Source of the DNA: Deltaproteobacteria bacterium
GTDB lineage: Bacteria; Myxococcota_A; UBA796; SXON01
Reading direction: 5' to 3'
Length of the DNA: 64,000 nucleotides
NCBI GenBank assembly: GCA_947490345.1
Contig: CANLGL010000019.1
Span: 18,708 to 82,707 of the forward strand
Each line of letters starts with the position of its first letter. The stretch's first letter is position 1. The translations under genes were made by a program, and so were the position numbers. The notes under the pieces were generated by a model. That model had not been told where the DNA came from, ran no database searches, and was given only the letters and a program-made list of their open reading frames with translations. Of this stretch, positions 19,490 to 26,901 are shown piece by piece.

Positions 19490-21330
19490 AGGCTTCCTTT
19501 GGTCGTATCGTGGCACTTTTCGAGGCTGACCTTCGCACGCTGGCTCGCGACCGGGTGGGACTCGTCGCCGGGGTCGGATTCCTGGTGCTCGCCGGGGCGT
19601 TGGGGCCTCTGGGGCCCGGGATCATGGAGCGCCTGCTTCCCGACGGCACGGAAGAGTCGGGGGCGGCATCGGCCTGGGACTGCAAGCCTGGTGAGATGGG
19701 GGCCGTCGCAACCGCGGGCGTACTGCCCCCCTGGTTGGTCTGGCCAGAGCGGCTGGTGGCTGGCGAAGACGCAGAGATTCTCATCCGCCCCGGGCGGTCG
19801 GGCGACGGCGACAGCCCTGACGAGCTCGAGCTCGTCGAGCTGGTGGAGACCACCCATCGCCGCGCCGTCTCGGACTGTCTGTGGTCCCTGGTACGCGCCG
19901 AGCGTCGCTTCCGACTCGACGCGCTGGGCATCACCGAGGACCGCGGCGACCTGACCCGGATGCGTACCCTTCCGCCCGGCCCGCCCGGGCGCGCCGCCGG
20001 TCACCTGCCGATCGCGCCGCTCACGGTGATCGGTGGCATCGCCATGGCGATGATGTCGGTCTTCGTCGAACTGGGCCCCTCCGCGCGGCAGTCGGGCTGG
20101 TTGGAGACCTACGCGGTGCTGCCCGGGCGGCGGCGCGATCTGGTGATCGCCTGGTGGCTCGTGGGGCTTTTCGCGGCGATGGTGGCCACCGCTCTGGTGC
20201 TCACCGGCGCGGCCGGTGCCGCGATGACCAACGGTGCGGAAGGCGGGGCTGTGCCGCTGTTGCTGCTCCCGCCGCTCTTCGCGGTCAGCGCTGCCGTGGG
20301 AGTGCGCGCCTTTGCCGACGTCGCCGATGTGCGTACGGCGATGGTGCAGGCGATGCCCGTGATCCTCGGCGTGTTCCTCTCCGCAGGCATCGCTGCGATG
20401 CTCGAAACGCACGCCTCGGGCCTGGGTGGGCTGGTGCCGCTGGGCGGCCTGCTGCTCGCGATGGCTGGTGCCACCGACGGCGTGGCGCTCGCGGTCGTCA
20501 CGTCGCTCGCCGGGGCGGGCGTTCTGCTGTGGGACGCGGCCCGGACGCTCGATGGCATCGTGCTTCGGCAAGGTGCCGCCGGGCAGACCTCGAGCCGTCG
20601 GGCAAGTGGAGACTACCTGCCAGAGGTGGCCTTCCTGGTTTTTGTCGCCATGGCGGGTGTCGGTGGATGGTCCCCGCCGGAACGGTTGGTGGAGAGTGCA
20701 CCCGTCCGCACCGCGCTTGGTCTGGCCCTGTTCCTCGCCCTTCCTGCGATTCTGGTCAGCGTGCCGCTTCGTCTCGATCGCGTGCAGCTGCTGTCGCTGC
20801 GGGCGCCCGGCGCGCGCGTCTGGCTCGTGCTCCCCTGTCTGGTCATGGCGACACTGGCGCTCGCCGGCGAGGTGTGGAGGCTCACCTTGTCGGTGGCTGG
20901 CGACTCAGCGAGCGTCGACGTGTACACCGACGCGCTGCGGCAGTTCGAGGGTGGGTGGGGGTTGGTCGCCCTCTCGGTCGCGCCGGGCATCTGCGAGGAG
21001 CTGCTTTTTCGCGGAGCCATGCTCGGGTTGTTGCGTCACAAGCTGCCGGTATGGGCCGCGATAGCGCTTCAGGCCGCGGCCTTCGCGGTCGTGCACGGCC
21101 TGGCGGTGCGGCTGCCCTACACCTTCGTGCTCGGGCTGGTCTTCGGCGTCCTGGTTGTGCGCGCCCGCTCGCTCTGGCCGGCAATCGTGGCGCATATCGC
21201 GCACAATCTGCTCGCGGTGCTGTGGCCTGAAGTTTCGGCGGCGCTGCCGCCGGCGCTGGCCTGGGGCATCGCCCTTTTCGGCCTCGCCGTGGCGTGGTGG
21301 GGCACCCGCTCGGCGCCTGGTCCGCGATGA
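19486..21330 (+). CDS. ABC-2 permease fused to CPBP intramembrane protease
   Basis: 614 aa from GTG 19486. The N-terminal ~330 residues repeat the permease plan (N-terminal helix, soluble domain, a helix bundle; DRVGLVAGVGFLVLAGAL and RRRDLVIAWWLVGL). The C-terminal ~200 residues are a CPBP/Abi (CAAX protease-like) glutamic protease with EELLFR (504-509), the FxxxH histidine H537 and the HxxxN pair H570/N574, so the active site looks intact. The domain may process a peptide during export or give immunity to one. Permease-CPBP fusions beside NatA-like ATPases are known in a few GC-rich phyla. The fusion is a single uninterrupted frame. Confidence 0.88.
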   Translation: MKASFGRIVALFEADLRTLARDRVGLVAGVGFLVLAGALGPLGPGIMERLLPDGTEESGAASAWDCKPGEMGAVATAGVLPPWLVWPERLVAGEDAEILIRPGRSGDGDSPDELELVELVETTHRRAVSDCLWSLVRAERRFRLDALGITEDRGDLTRMRTLPPGPPGRAAGHLPIAPLTVIGGIAMAMMSVFVELGPSARQSGWLETYAVLPGRRRDLVIAWWLVGLFAAMVATALVLTGAAGAAMTNGAEGGAVPLLLLPPLFAVSAAVGVRAFADVADVRTAMVQAMPVILGVFLSAGIAAMLETHASGLGGLVPLGGLLLAMAGATDGVALAVVTSLAGAGVLLWDAARTLDGIVLRQGAAGQTSSRRASGDYLPEVAFLVFVAMAGVGGWSPPERLVESAPVRTALGLALFLALPAILVSVPLRLDRVQLLSLRAPGARVWLVLPCLVMATLALAGEVWRLTLSVAGDSASVDVYTDALRQFEGGWGLVALSVAPGICEELLFRGAMLGLLRHKLPVWAAIALQAAAFAVVHGLAVRLPYTFVLGLVFGVLVVRARSLWPAIVAHIAHNLLAVLWPEVSAALPPALAWGIALFGLAVAWWGTRSAPGPR

Positions 21331-21376
21331 TGCGCCGGTCCGGGCCTGGTTCAGTCGAGCGCCGCCGCGGGGCGCT

Positions 21377-21528
21377 ACCGAAGTCGATGTAGACGGGCAC
21401 GAAGGTCGACTTCGGTTGCATTGCGCAACCGAAGTCAGCTTTCACCAAGACGAAAGTGGAGTTCCGTTGCGGTTGGACCCCCCCTGCCCCCGCGCAGGCT
21501 AGCGGCCCCCGGCACCGGCGGCCTTGCC
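21377..21528 (+). repeat. Left REP-like palindromic repeat of the RAYT unit
   Basis: 152-bp repeat, directly repeated at 22554-22757. It contains a perfect 12-bp inverted repeat with a 5-base loop (arms 21408-21419 and 21425-21436) and a longer palindrome whose left arm is 21377-21388. The stop codon of the adjacent transposase (21435-21437) lies at the edge of the hairpin, so the repeat encodes the last ~30 residues of the protein on the minus strand. Confidence 0.88.
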
Positions 21529-22397
21529 GCGACTGCGCCGCGATGCACGGCGACTGCGCCTGACGAGGAGATCGGGCCTGGTGCATCGCCCAGCCGGCCC
21601 GGTTCGCGGACGAACAGGGGCGGCCGGGGTCGAGCGGCGGCGGCGTCTTGGAGCGCCACCCGCTTCCGCACGGCGCGCAGATCGGCTTCCTCCACCGGGC
21701 GCGTGGCCAGGCGGGCGGCAGCGATCGGCGTGATGTGGAGCGCGTCCGCGATGTCGCGGGGGCGCATGCCCACCTGGAGCGCGAGGCGCACCGCGACCCG
21801 GCGGGCCGCGACCACGGCGACGGTGTTGCCGACAAAGGCAGGATCGACGGCGAACACGTGCGCTACGCACTGGGCCAGGCGGCGCGGGCCCAGGCCCCGA
21901 ACGGTCGTGTCGTCGGCCGGGACGATCGCGGTGGAGAGGCCCACGGCCGCGTGGGCTTCGCGGAGCTGGAACCGGGGCAGCGCCGTGCTGATTCGCAGCG
22001 TGAGCCCGGGAATGCGGCGGGCACCGATCAGGTCCGGGAAGCATGAGCCTGTCGCGATGGATGGGTCGTCGGCGAGGCCGTGGTGCTCGAACTGCTTGAG
22101 GCAGTAGGCCACCAGCGAGGCCATGTGGCTGCGCGTCGTAACGGGGCGGACAAACGGCGCCGAGAAGGGCGCGGCCGACCGGTTGTTCAGCACCCTGCTG
22201 AGCGCGCCCTGTACGCGGGCGAGGCGCTCGGGCGTCACGATCACCACAATGTGGACGTGGTCGTCGACGATCGCAAATAGTGCAATGTCGCGACCGGCGA
22301 CCGAGGCGATCGCGCGTAACACTGCACGGCGCACTTCCTCGGCGGAGAACGCGGGTTGTCGGCCCTGGGTGGCCCATGTGAGGTGGTAGGTTTTCAT
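21435..22397 (-). mobile_element. REP-associated tyrosine transposase (RAYT, Y1/HUH type)
   Basis: 320 aa from the ATG at 22397 (MKTYHLTWATQGRQPAFS, the usual start of IS200-like/RAYT proteins). The HUH motif reads HVH at 47-49 and the likely nucleophile is Y98 in SLVAYCLKQFEHHGL. The region after residue 200 holds a helix-turn-helix-like segment (MRPRDIADALHITPIAAARL) as in RAYTs with a C-terminal DNA-binding domain. RAYTs are single-copy chromosomal relatives of IS200/IS605 transposases that act on REP palindromes. This one lies between two REP-like repeats and ends inside one. The frame stays open up to 22676, but that extension is repeat sequence. Confidence 0.88.
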
Positions 22398-22553
22398 GGC
22401 GCGGGAGCGTAGGCACCGCGCCGGGGTCGGCAAGGCGGGTGCCCCAGAATTCGTCGCTGGTCGGCCCGGGGGGCCGCGCGTCGCCAGGGCGCAACGCCGG
22501 AGGGTGCGGCGCAACCGCGGGACGGTGGGCGCAACCGCGGGACGGTGGTCGCA
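22398..22553. repeat. RAYT upstream region with 20-bp tandem repeats
   Basis: No gene is seen. Two near-identical 20-bp units lie at 22511-22530 and 22531-22550 and differ at one base; a degenerate third unit is at 22491-22510. The units begin GCAACCG, as do the REP hairpin arms next to them, which suggests common descent. The promoter of the transposase should lie in this region. Confidence 0.7.
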
Positions 22554-22757
22554 ACCGAAGTCGATGTAGACGGGCACGAAGGTCGACTTCGGTTGCATTA
22601 CGCAACCGAGATCGGTGCAGACCGGCTCAAAGGTCGACTTCGGTTGCATTACGCAACCGAAGTCAGCTTTCACCAAGACGAAAGGGGAGTCCGGTTGCGG
22701 TCGGACCGCCCCGGCCCCCCGCGCGGGCTAGTGGCCCCCGGCACGGGCGGCCTTGCC
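22554..22757 (+). repeat. Right REP-like palindromic repeat of the RAYT unit
   Basis: 204-bp counterpart of the left repeat in the same orientation. It carries a perfect 14-bp inverted repeat (22551-22564 with 22583-22596) and a perfect 12-bp one with a 5-base loop (22636-22647 with 22653-22664). It is longer than the left copy by one ~51-bp internal unit, so one copy has gained or lost a tandem repeat. The outer part, from about 22681, is less conserved than the palindromic core. Confidence 0.88.
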
Positions 22758-22794
22758 ATCACGGACTCCAGGAAAAGTCCTCGGGAGTCCAGGG

Positions 22795-23535
22795 TTAGTC
22801 GGCCGCGGCACAGTCGGCGTTCGCGTCGCCTTCGGATGCCGTTGTGGTGCTCGTGTCCGGCACCCGCCAGTCGATCGGGGCCTCCCCGCGCTGGACCAAC
22901 CACTCGTTGATCTTCGAGAAGGGCCGACTCCCGAAGAAGCCTGACGCCGCCGCGAAGGGGGAGGGGTGCGGCGAGCGCACGACGAGGTGCGCCGACAGGT
23001 CGACGGCAGCGGCTTTCTTGGCCGCATGGGCTCCCCAGAGCACGAACGCGAGCCCCTCACGACGTGTCGCAAGCACCTCGACCACGCGGTCGGTGAAGCG
23101 CTCCCAGCCTTGCCCGCTGTGGGATGCGGGTGCGCCAGAACGCACGGTGAGCACCGTGTTGAGGAGCAGCACCCCGCGGTCGGCCCAGGCGGTCAACTCT
23201 CCATGCGAAGCGGGCGGAATTCCGAGGTCGGCCTGGAGTTCCTCGTAGATGTTCTGCAGCGAGGGCGGCGTACGTACCCCGCGCCGAACCGAGAAGCAGA
23301 GCCCGTGTGCCTGCCCCGCGCCATGGTAGGGGTCCTGTCCCAGAATGACCACCCGCACTTTGTCGAACGGAGTATGGTCAAACGCCGCGAAGACCTCGTT
23401 GCCGGGCGGAAATACCACGGCTTCCCGTTCCTCGGCCGCCAGGAACGCCCGCAACTCGGCCATGTAGGCGCACTCGAACTGGTCGCCGAGCACGGCCAGC
23501 CACGACTCCGGTAGGCGGACCCGCCCCGCGGCCAT
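22795..23535 (-). CDS. ung: Uracil-DNA glycosylase, family 1
   Basis: 246 aa from the ATG at 23535, which shares one base with the TGA of the preceding gene (TGATG). The start MAAGRVRLPESWLAVLGDQF aligns with the usual Ung N-terminus; an upstream ATG at 23568 lies inside the previous gene. The catalytic water-activating motif GQDPYHG is at 66-72 (D68) and the uracil-binding histidine motif HPSPFAA is present, as are LLLNTVLTV and the SKIN stretch (FSKINEWL). It removes uracil from DNA to start base excision repair in the cytoplasm. The C-terminal 20 residues are a T/A/D-rich tail. Confidence 0.95.
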   Translation of the reverse strand: MAAGRVRLPESWLAVLGDQFECAYMAELRAFLAAEEREAVVFPPGNEVFAAFDHTPFDKVRVVILGQDPYHGAGQAHGLCFSVRRGVRTPPSLQNIYEELQADLGIPPASHGELTAWADRGVLLLNTVLTVRSGAPASHSGQGWERFTDRVVEVLATRREGLAFVLWGAHAAKKAAAVDLSAHLVVRSPHPSPFAAASGFFGSRPFSKINEWLVQRGEAPIDWRVPDTSTTTASEGDANADCAAAD

Positions 23536-25730
23536 CACCGGCGCCCAAACGCATACTGCCGAGGCCACGGCACCGGCGCCCCCGCTGCGCTGGCCTGGCG
23601 TCGAGTGAAGTATGGGTCGCGTAGGTGCTCGCGAGCGAGCGCAACGAGGTCGGCCCGCCCTGCAGCCACGATGGTATCGGCCTGATCGAGGGTGGTGATC
23701 GCGCCCACCGTCATCGTCGGCACCCCGGCCTCCAGCCGCGCGCGTTCGGAGAACGGCACCTGGTACATGCGCCCGGCGGTGATCTTGGCGTCGGGCACGG
23801 TACCGCCGCTCGACAGGTCAAGCACGTCCGCGCCTGCGGCCTGCATTGCCCGCGCAATGGCGACGTGCTCGGCGTCGGTGTGGTCCCCCGGCGCCCAGGC
23901 GCTGCCGTTGAGGCGCACGAAGAGGGGACGTTCGGCCGGCCAGACCGCCCGGACCGAGGCCACCACCCGCAGCGGGAACCGAAGCCGGTTTTCGAGGGAG
24001 CCGCCGTGCTCGTCAGTCCGGTGGTTGCACAAGGGAGAAAGCCAGGAGTCGAGCAGGTAGCCGTGGGCCATGTGCAGCTCGAGCACGTCGAAGCCGGCCA
24101 TCGCGGCCCGGCGCGCGGCGCTGCAGAAGGCGGCTTCGAGGGCCTCGAGCTCCGCCGGTGTCAGCTCATGAGGGACTTGCGAATCGGCGTTCCAGGGGAG
24201 GGGACTCGGACCCACGATCGGCCAGGCGCCGTCAGGTGGAAGCGGACTGCCCCCATCCCAGGGAGCGGCGCACGCGGCCTTGCGCCCGGCGTGCCCAATC
24301 TGGAGGCCGATCTTGGCGGGGCTGTGGGTGTGGGCGAAGTGGACGATCCGCGCCCAGCCGCCGGCCTGCGCATCGTTCCAGATGCCTGTACAGCCGGGAG
24401 TGATTCGCCCTTCGGATACGACCGCGGTGGCTTCGGCCATGACGAGCCCGGCGCCGCCCATCGCGCGGCTGCCCAGGTGCACCAGGTGCCAGTCCGTCGG
24501 TACGCCCTCGTCCGCGCTGTACTGGCACATCGGCGAGACGACGATGCGGTTGGGGAGCGTGACGCCACGCAAGGTGAGCGGCTGCAACGATGGGCGCCCG
24601 CCCCACCGCTGTTGCAGCGCCGCCATGCCCTCGGGATCGCGTTTTTGGAGCTCGTCCCAGGTGATGCGCTTGCTGCGCGTCATCAGCGAAAACTGGAAGG
24701 TGTCGGCGTCGAGTTGCAGGTACCGCGCGCTGTTCTCGAACCACTCCAGGCTCACCTGGGCCGCCGCCTGGAGCCGCTCCACCTGGGGCCTGCGGGTGCT
24801 CTCCCAGGCCTGCAAGCGCTCGGGGATCGCCGCGTCGCCGCCAGCCAGCAGCGCGTCCGCCAGGGACATCGCGGACTCCATCGCCAGCTTGGTGCCCGAC
24901 CCGATCGAGAAATGGGCGGTGTGGAGCGCGTCGCCGAGGAGACAGACGTTCTGGTGCGACCACGCCGCGTTGCGTACGGTCGGGAAGACCCGCCACAGGC
25001 TCTTGTTGGTCTGGAGCGCATGCCCGTCGAGCCACGGGGCGAAGAGGGTCTCGAAGAACGTGATGGTATCGGCCTCAGAGAGGGCATCGAGCCCCGCCCG
25101 TTGGTACACCTCGTCGCGACACTCGATGATGAACGTGCTCATCGTCGCGTCGAAGGGGTAGGCGTGGACCTGGAACAGGCCGGCGTCGGTCTCCGCGAAC
25201 AGGAAGGTGAAGCGCTCAAAGACCTTGGTGGTGCCGAACCACGCGAAACGGCACTTTCGCAGGTCGACCGTCGGGCGGAAGTGCTGCGCCCACGCGGTCC
25301 GCACCGCGGAGTTCAGGCCATCCGCCGCCACGACCACGTCCGCCTCGGCCGCGAGCGCCTCAAAGTCGACGATCTCGTCCTGGTGGCGCACGACGACGCC
25401 CAGCTCGAGCGCGCGGTCTTCGAGGATGTCGAGGAGGCGGGTCCGGCGCAGCCCGCAAAAGCCGTGGCCGCTGCTGATCCGACGCTCCCCGCGCACGTGC
25501 GTCTCCATGTCGCGCCACGACGCGAACGCGTCCCGGATCCGGTCCAGCGCCACCTCGTCGCCCCCGGCCAACTCGTCGAGCGTCTGGTCGGAAAAGACCA
25601 CTCCCCAGCCAAAGGTGTCGCCGCGGCGATTCCGCTCGTGGATGACCACCTGCGTGGACGGCGCCCGTTTCTTCAACAGGATGCTGAGCCACAGCCCCCC
25701 GGGGCCGCCGCCGATCACCTCCACGCGCAT
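23535..25730 (-). CDS. Bifunctional salicylyl-CoA 5-hydroxylase / OYE-type oxidoreductase
   Basis: 731 aa from the ATG at 25730, which opens directly with the FAD-binding GGGPGG (7-12). Residues 1-370 are a flavoprotein aromatic monooxygenase with the second flavin motif LLGDALHTAHFSIGSG. From about residue 375 an Old Yellow Enzyme/NADH:flavin reductase domain begins (LTLRGVTLPNRIVVSPMCQYSA) and continues to the end, with QIGHAGRK and the LENRLRFPLRV stretch. The fusion is annotated elsewhere as salicylyl-CoA 5-hydroxylase/reductase of CoA-dependent salicylate or benzoate-type degradation. No other pathway gene is nearby. Its stop overlaps the ung start. Confidence 0.87.
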   Translation of the reverse strand: MRVEVIGGGPGGLWLSILLKKRAPSTQVVIHERNRRGDTFGWGVVFSDQTLDELAGGDEVALDRIRDAFASWRDMETHVRGERRISSGHGFCGLRRTRLLDILEDRALELGVVVRHQDEIVDFEALAAEADVVVAADGLNSAVRTAWAQHFRPTVDLRKCRFAWFGTTKVFERFTFLFAETDAGLFQVHAYPFDATMSTFIIECRDEVYQRAGLDALSEADTITFFETLFAPWLDGHALQTNKSLWRVFPTVRNAAWSHQNVCLLGDALHTAHFSIGSGTKLAMESAMSLADALLAGGDAAIPERLQAWESTRRPQVERLQAAAQVSLEWFENSARYLQLDADTFQFSLMTRSKRITWDELQKRDPEGMAALQQRWGGRPSLQPLTLRGVTLPNRIVVSPMCQYSADEGVPTDWHLVHLGSRAMGGAGLVMAEATAVVSEGRITPGCTGIWNDAQAGGWARIVHFAHTHSPAKIGLQIGHAGRKAACAAPWDGGSPLPPDGAWPIVGPSPLPWNADSQVPHELTPAELEALEAAFCSAARRAAMAGFDVLELHMAHGYLLDSWLSPLCNHRTDEHGGSLENRLRFPLRVVASVRAVWPAERPLFVRLNGSAWAPGDHTDAEHVAIARAMQAAGADVLDLSSGGTVPDAKITAGRMYQVPFSERARLEAGVPTMTVGAITTLDQADTIVAAGRADLVALAREHLRDPYFTRRQASAAGAPVPWPRQYAFGRR

Positions 25731-25779
25731 GCTCGCCTCTGCCGCCCCGCATCTACCGCGCTCGGGGATAGATCGCCGC

Positions 25780-26172
25780 ATGACCCCCGACGAGCTTCGC
25801 GCGGTGCACGACGCGCTCCACCGCCTCCGGAACGAACTCGTCGCCGCAGGCGATCACGAGGTCGCCGCCGAGTGGGACGACAACGTTGCCTCCAACCGCG
25901 ATCAGGACCAGAGCCCGCTCGTCGAGATGGGGCAGACCATCGCCTCCTCACGCAACCGCGCCCGCGCCGAGCAGCTCATTCGCATCGACGGCGCCCTCCG
26001 CCGCCTCGCCGAAGACTCCGCGGAGTTCGGCCTGTGCTCCTCGTGCAGCGAGCCGATCCCCGCGCGTCGGCTGGCGCTGCTCCCCTTCGCCACCCAGTGT
26101 GTGCCTTGCCAGAACGGGTCGGAAGGCGCCGGGAAGAGCCGGCATCGGCGGAAGGTGACGGACTACGTCTGA
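25780..26172 (+). CDS. TraR/DksA-family C4 zinc-finger protein
   Basis: 130 aa. An N-terminal helical hairpin (residues ~5-80) precedes a C4 zinc finger with C86, C89, C107 and C110, the DksA/TraR arrangement. Proteins of this fold bind in the secondary channel of RNA polymerase and modulate promoter opening, but many short relatives are uncharacterised. The hairpin tip lacks the clear DxxDxA motif of true DksA; DDN and DQDQ acidic stretches are present instead. It is divergent from the monooxygenase gene with a 49-bp gap. Confidence 0.8.
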   Translation: MTPDELRAVHDALHRLRNELVAAGDHEVAAEWDDNVASNRDQDQSPLVEMGQTIASSRNRARAEQLIRIDGALRRLAEDSAEFGLCSSCSEPIPARRLALLPFATQCVPCQNGSEGAGKSRHRRKVTDYV

Positions 26173-26244
26173 GGGCTGCCGAGCCCGTGACGGCGATGTC
26201 GCGCATGCCACGGCCCGCCCCGGATTGGGAGCATTGCCCCGTCC

Positions 26245-26260
26245 TGGCACACTCCTTGCG
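26245..26260 (+). promoter_or_regulatory. Sigma-54 (-24/-12) promoter
   Basis: TGGCAC, five bases, then TTGC matches the RpoN consensus at all core positions, including the invariant GG and GC. It lies 28 bp upstream of the ATG at 26288, so transcription would start near 26271. Activation would need an enhancer-binding protein, whose site is probably in the 70 bp upstream or in the DksA-like gene. Confidence 0.7.
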
Positions 26261-26287
26261 AGGATCGAGAGTACACTCCGGAGCGTC

Positions 26288-26890
26288 ATGACCGTCCGCC
26301 CCGTCCGCGCCTTCGCGCTCCTGTTCGCGGGTACCCTCCTCAGCCCGTGTGCCGCGTTCGCGTGTTCGCTCCTGGCTCCGAGCGAGTTCGTCCCGAGCGT
26401 CGATCCCAGCGAGGACGCGGTGCCCCCCGCCGCGGTGGCGGATGCCGTGACGGTCGCTGTGGATCGCGGCGACTTCGCGGGAGTTAACTCCTGCAGCGAC
26501 CTCGGGTTCATCACCCTGTCCTTTACGCCCACCGTGGATGATCGTGAATCCCCTAACGACGACGCCGCCAGGGCCGGGGAATGGCCGGGGATCGGCTACG
26601 CGCTCGAGGTTGTCGGCGGGGACCTTCCAGAGGGAATGACCCTGGGCAAGGTCCCGGTCCGAGCCTTCCGCGTCGATTCGGAGGCCGAGCTGTCGATTGT
26701 TTGGGTTGACGGCCAGGACTCCTTCGAGTTCACGCTGGAGCTGACGGCCGTCGACCCGGCAGGAAACGTCAGCGAGCCCATCGAGGTGACCGTGCCTCAC
26801 CCGGCAAGCTGTGCGACTCCGCCCGGCGCCGGGGCAGCGGCGCTGCTCCTGACCCCCGCGTTTTGGATGCGTCGGCGGCGCCCTCGGTAG
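26288..26890 (+). CDS. Exported protein with MYXO-CTERM-like sorting tail
   Basis: 200 aa. A clear signal peptide (ALLFAGTLLSPCAAFA) is followed by a beta-rich domain containing two cysteines (FACSLL, NSCSDL). The C-terminus has a tripartite tail: Cys175, a hydrophobic stretch (GAGAAALLLTPAFWM) and RRRRPR, as in MYXO-CTERM proteins that are cut and anchored at the myxobacterial outer surface. It is preceded by a sigma-54 promoter, so it is probably expressed conditionally, for example in development or nutrient stress. It is followed by pfaD on the other strand. No enzymatic motif seen. Confidence 0.75.
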   Translation: MTVRPVRAFALLFAGTLLSPCAAFACSLLAPSEFVPSVDPSEDAVPPAAVADAVTVAVDRGDFAGVNSCSDLGFITLSFTPTVDDRESPNDDAARAGEWPGIGYALEVVGGDLPEGMTLGKVPVRAFRVDSEAELSIVWVDGQDSFEFTLELTAVDPAGNVSEPIEVTVPHPASCATPPGAGAAALLLTPAFWMRRRRPR

Positions 26891-26901
26891 TGCGCCGTCC
26901 G

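Noticed and set aside
22397..22676. N-terminal extension of the RAYT protein
   Set aside because: The extension translates the REP repeat; the conserved RAYT start is MKTYHLTW at 22397.
23625..26291. 888-codon plus-strand frame antisense to the monooxygenase
   Set aside because: Low-complexity Arg/Pro/Ala composition; the minus-strand gene has complete FAD and OYE domains. Only the last part overlaps the real DksA-like gene in a shared frame.
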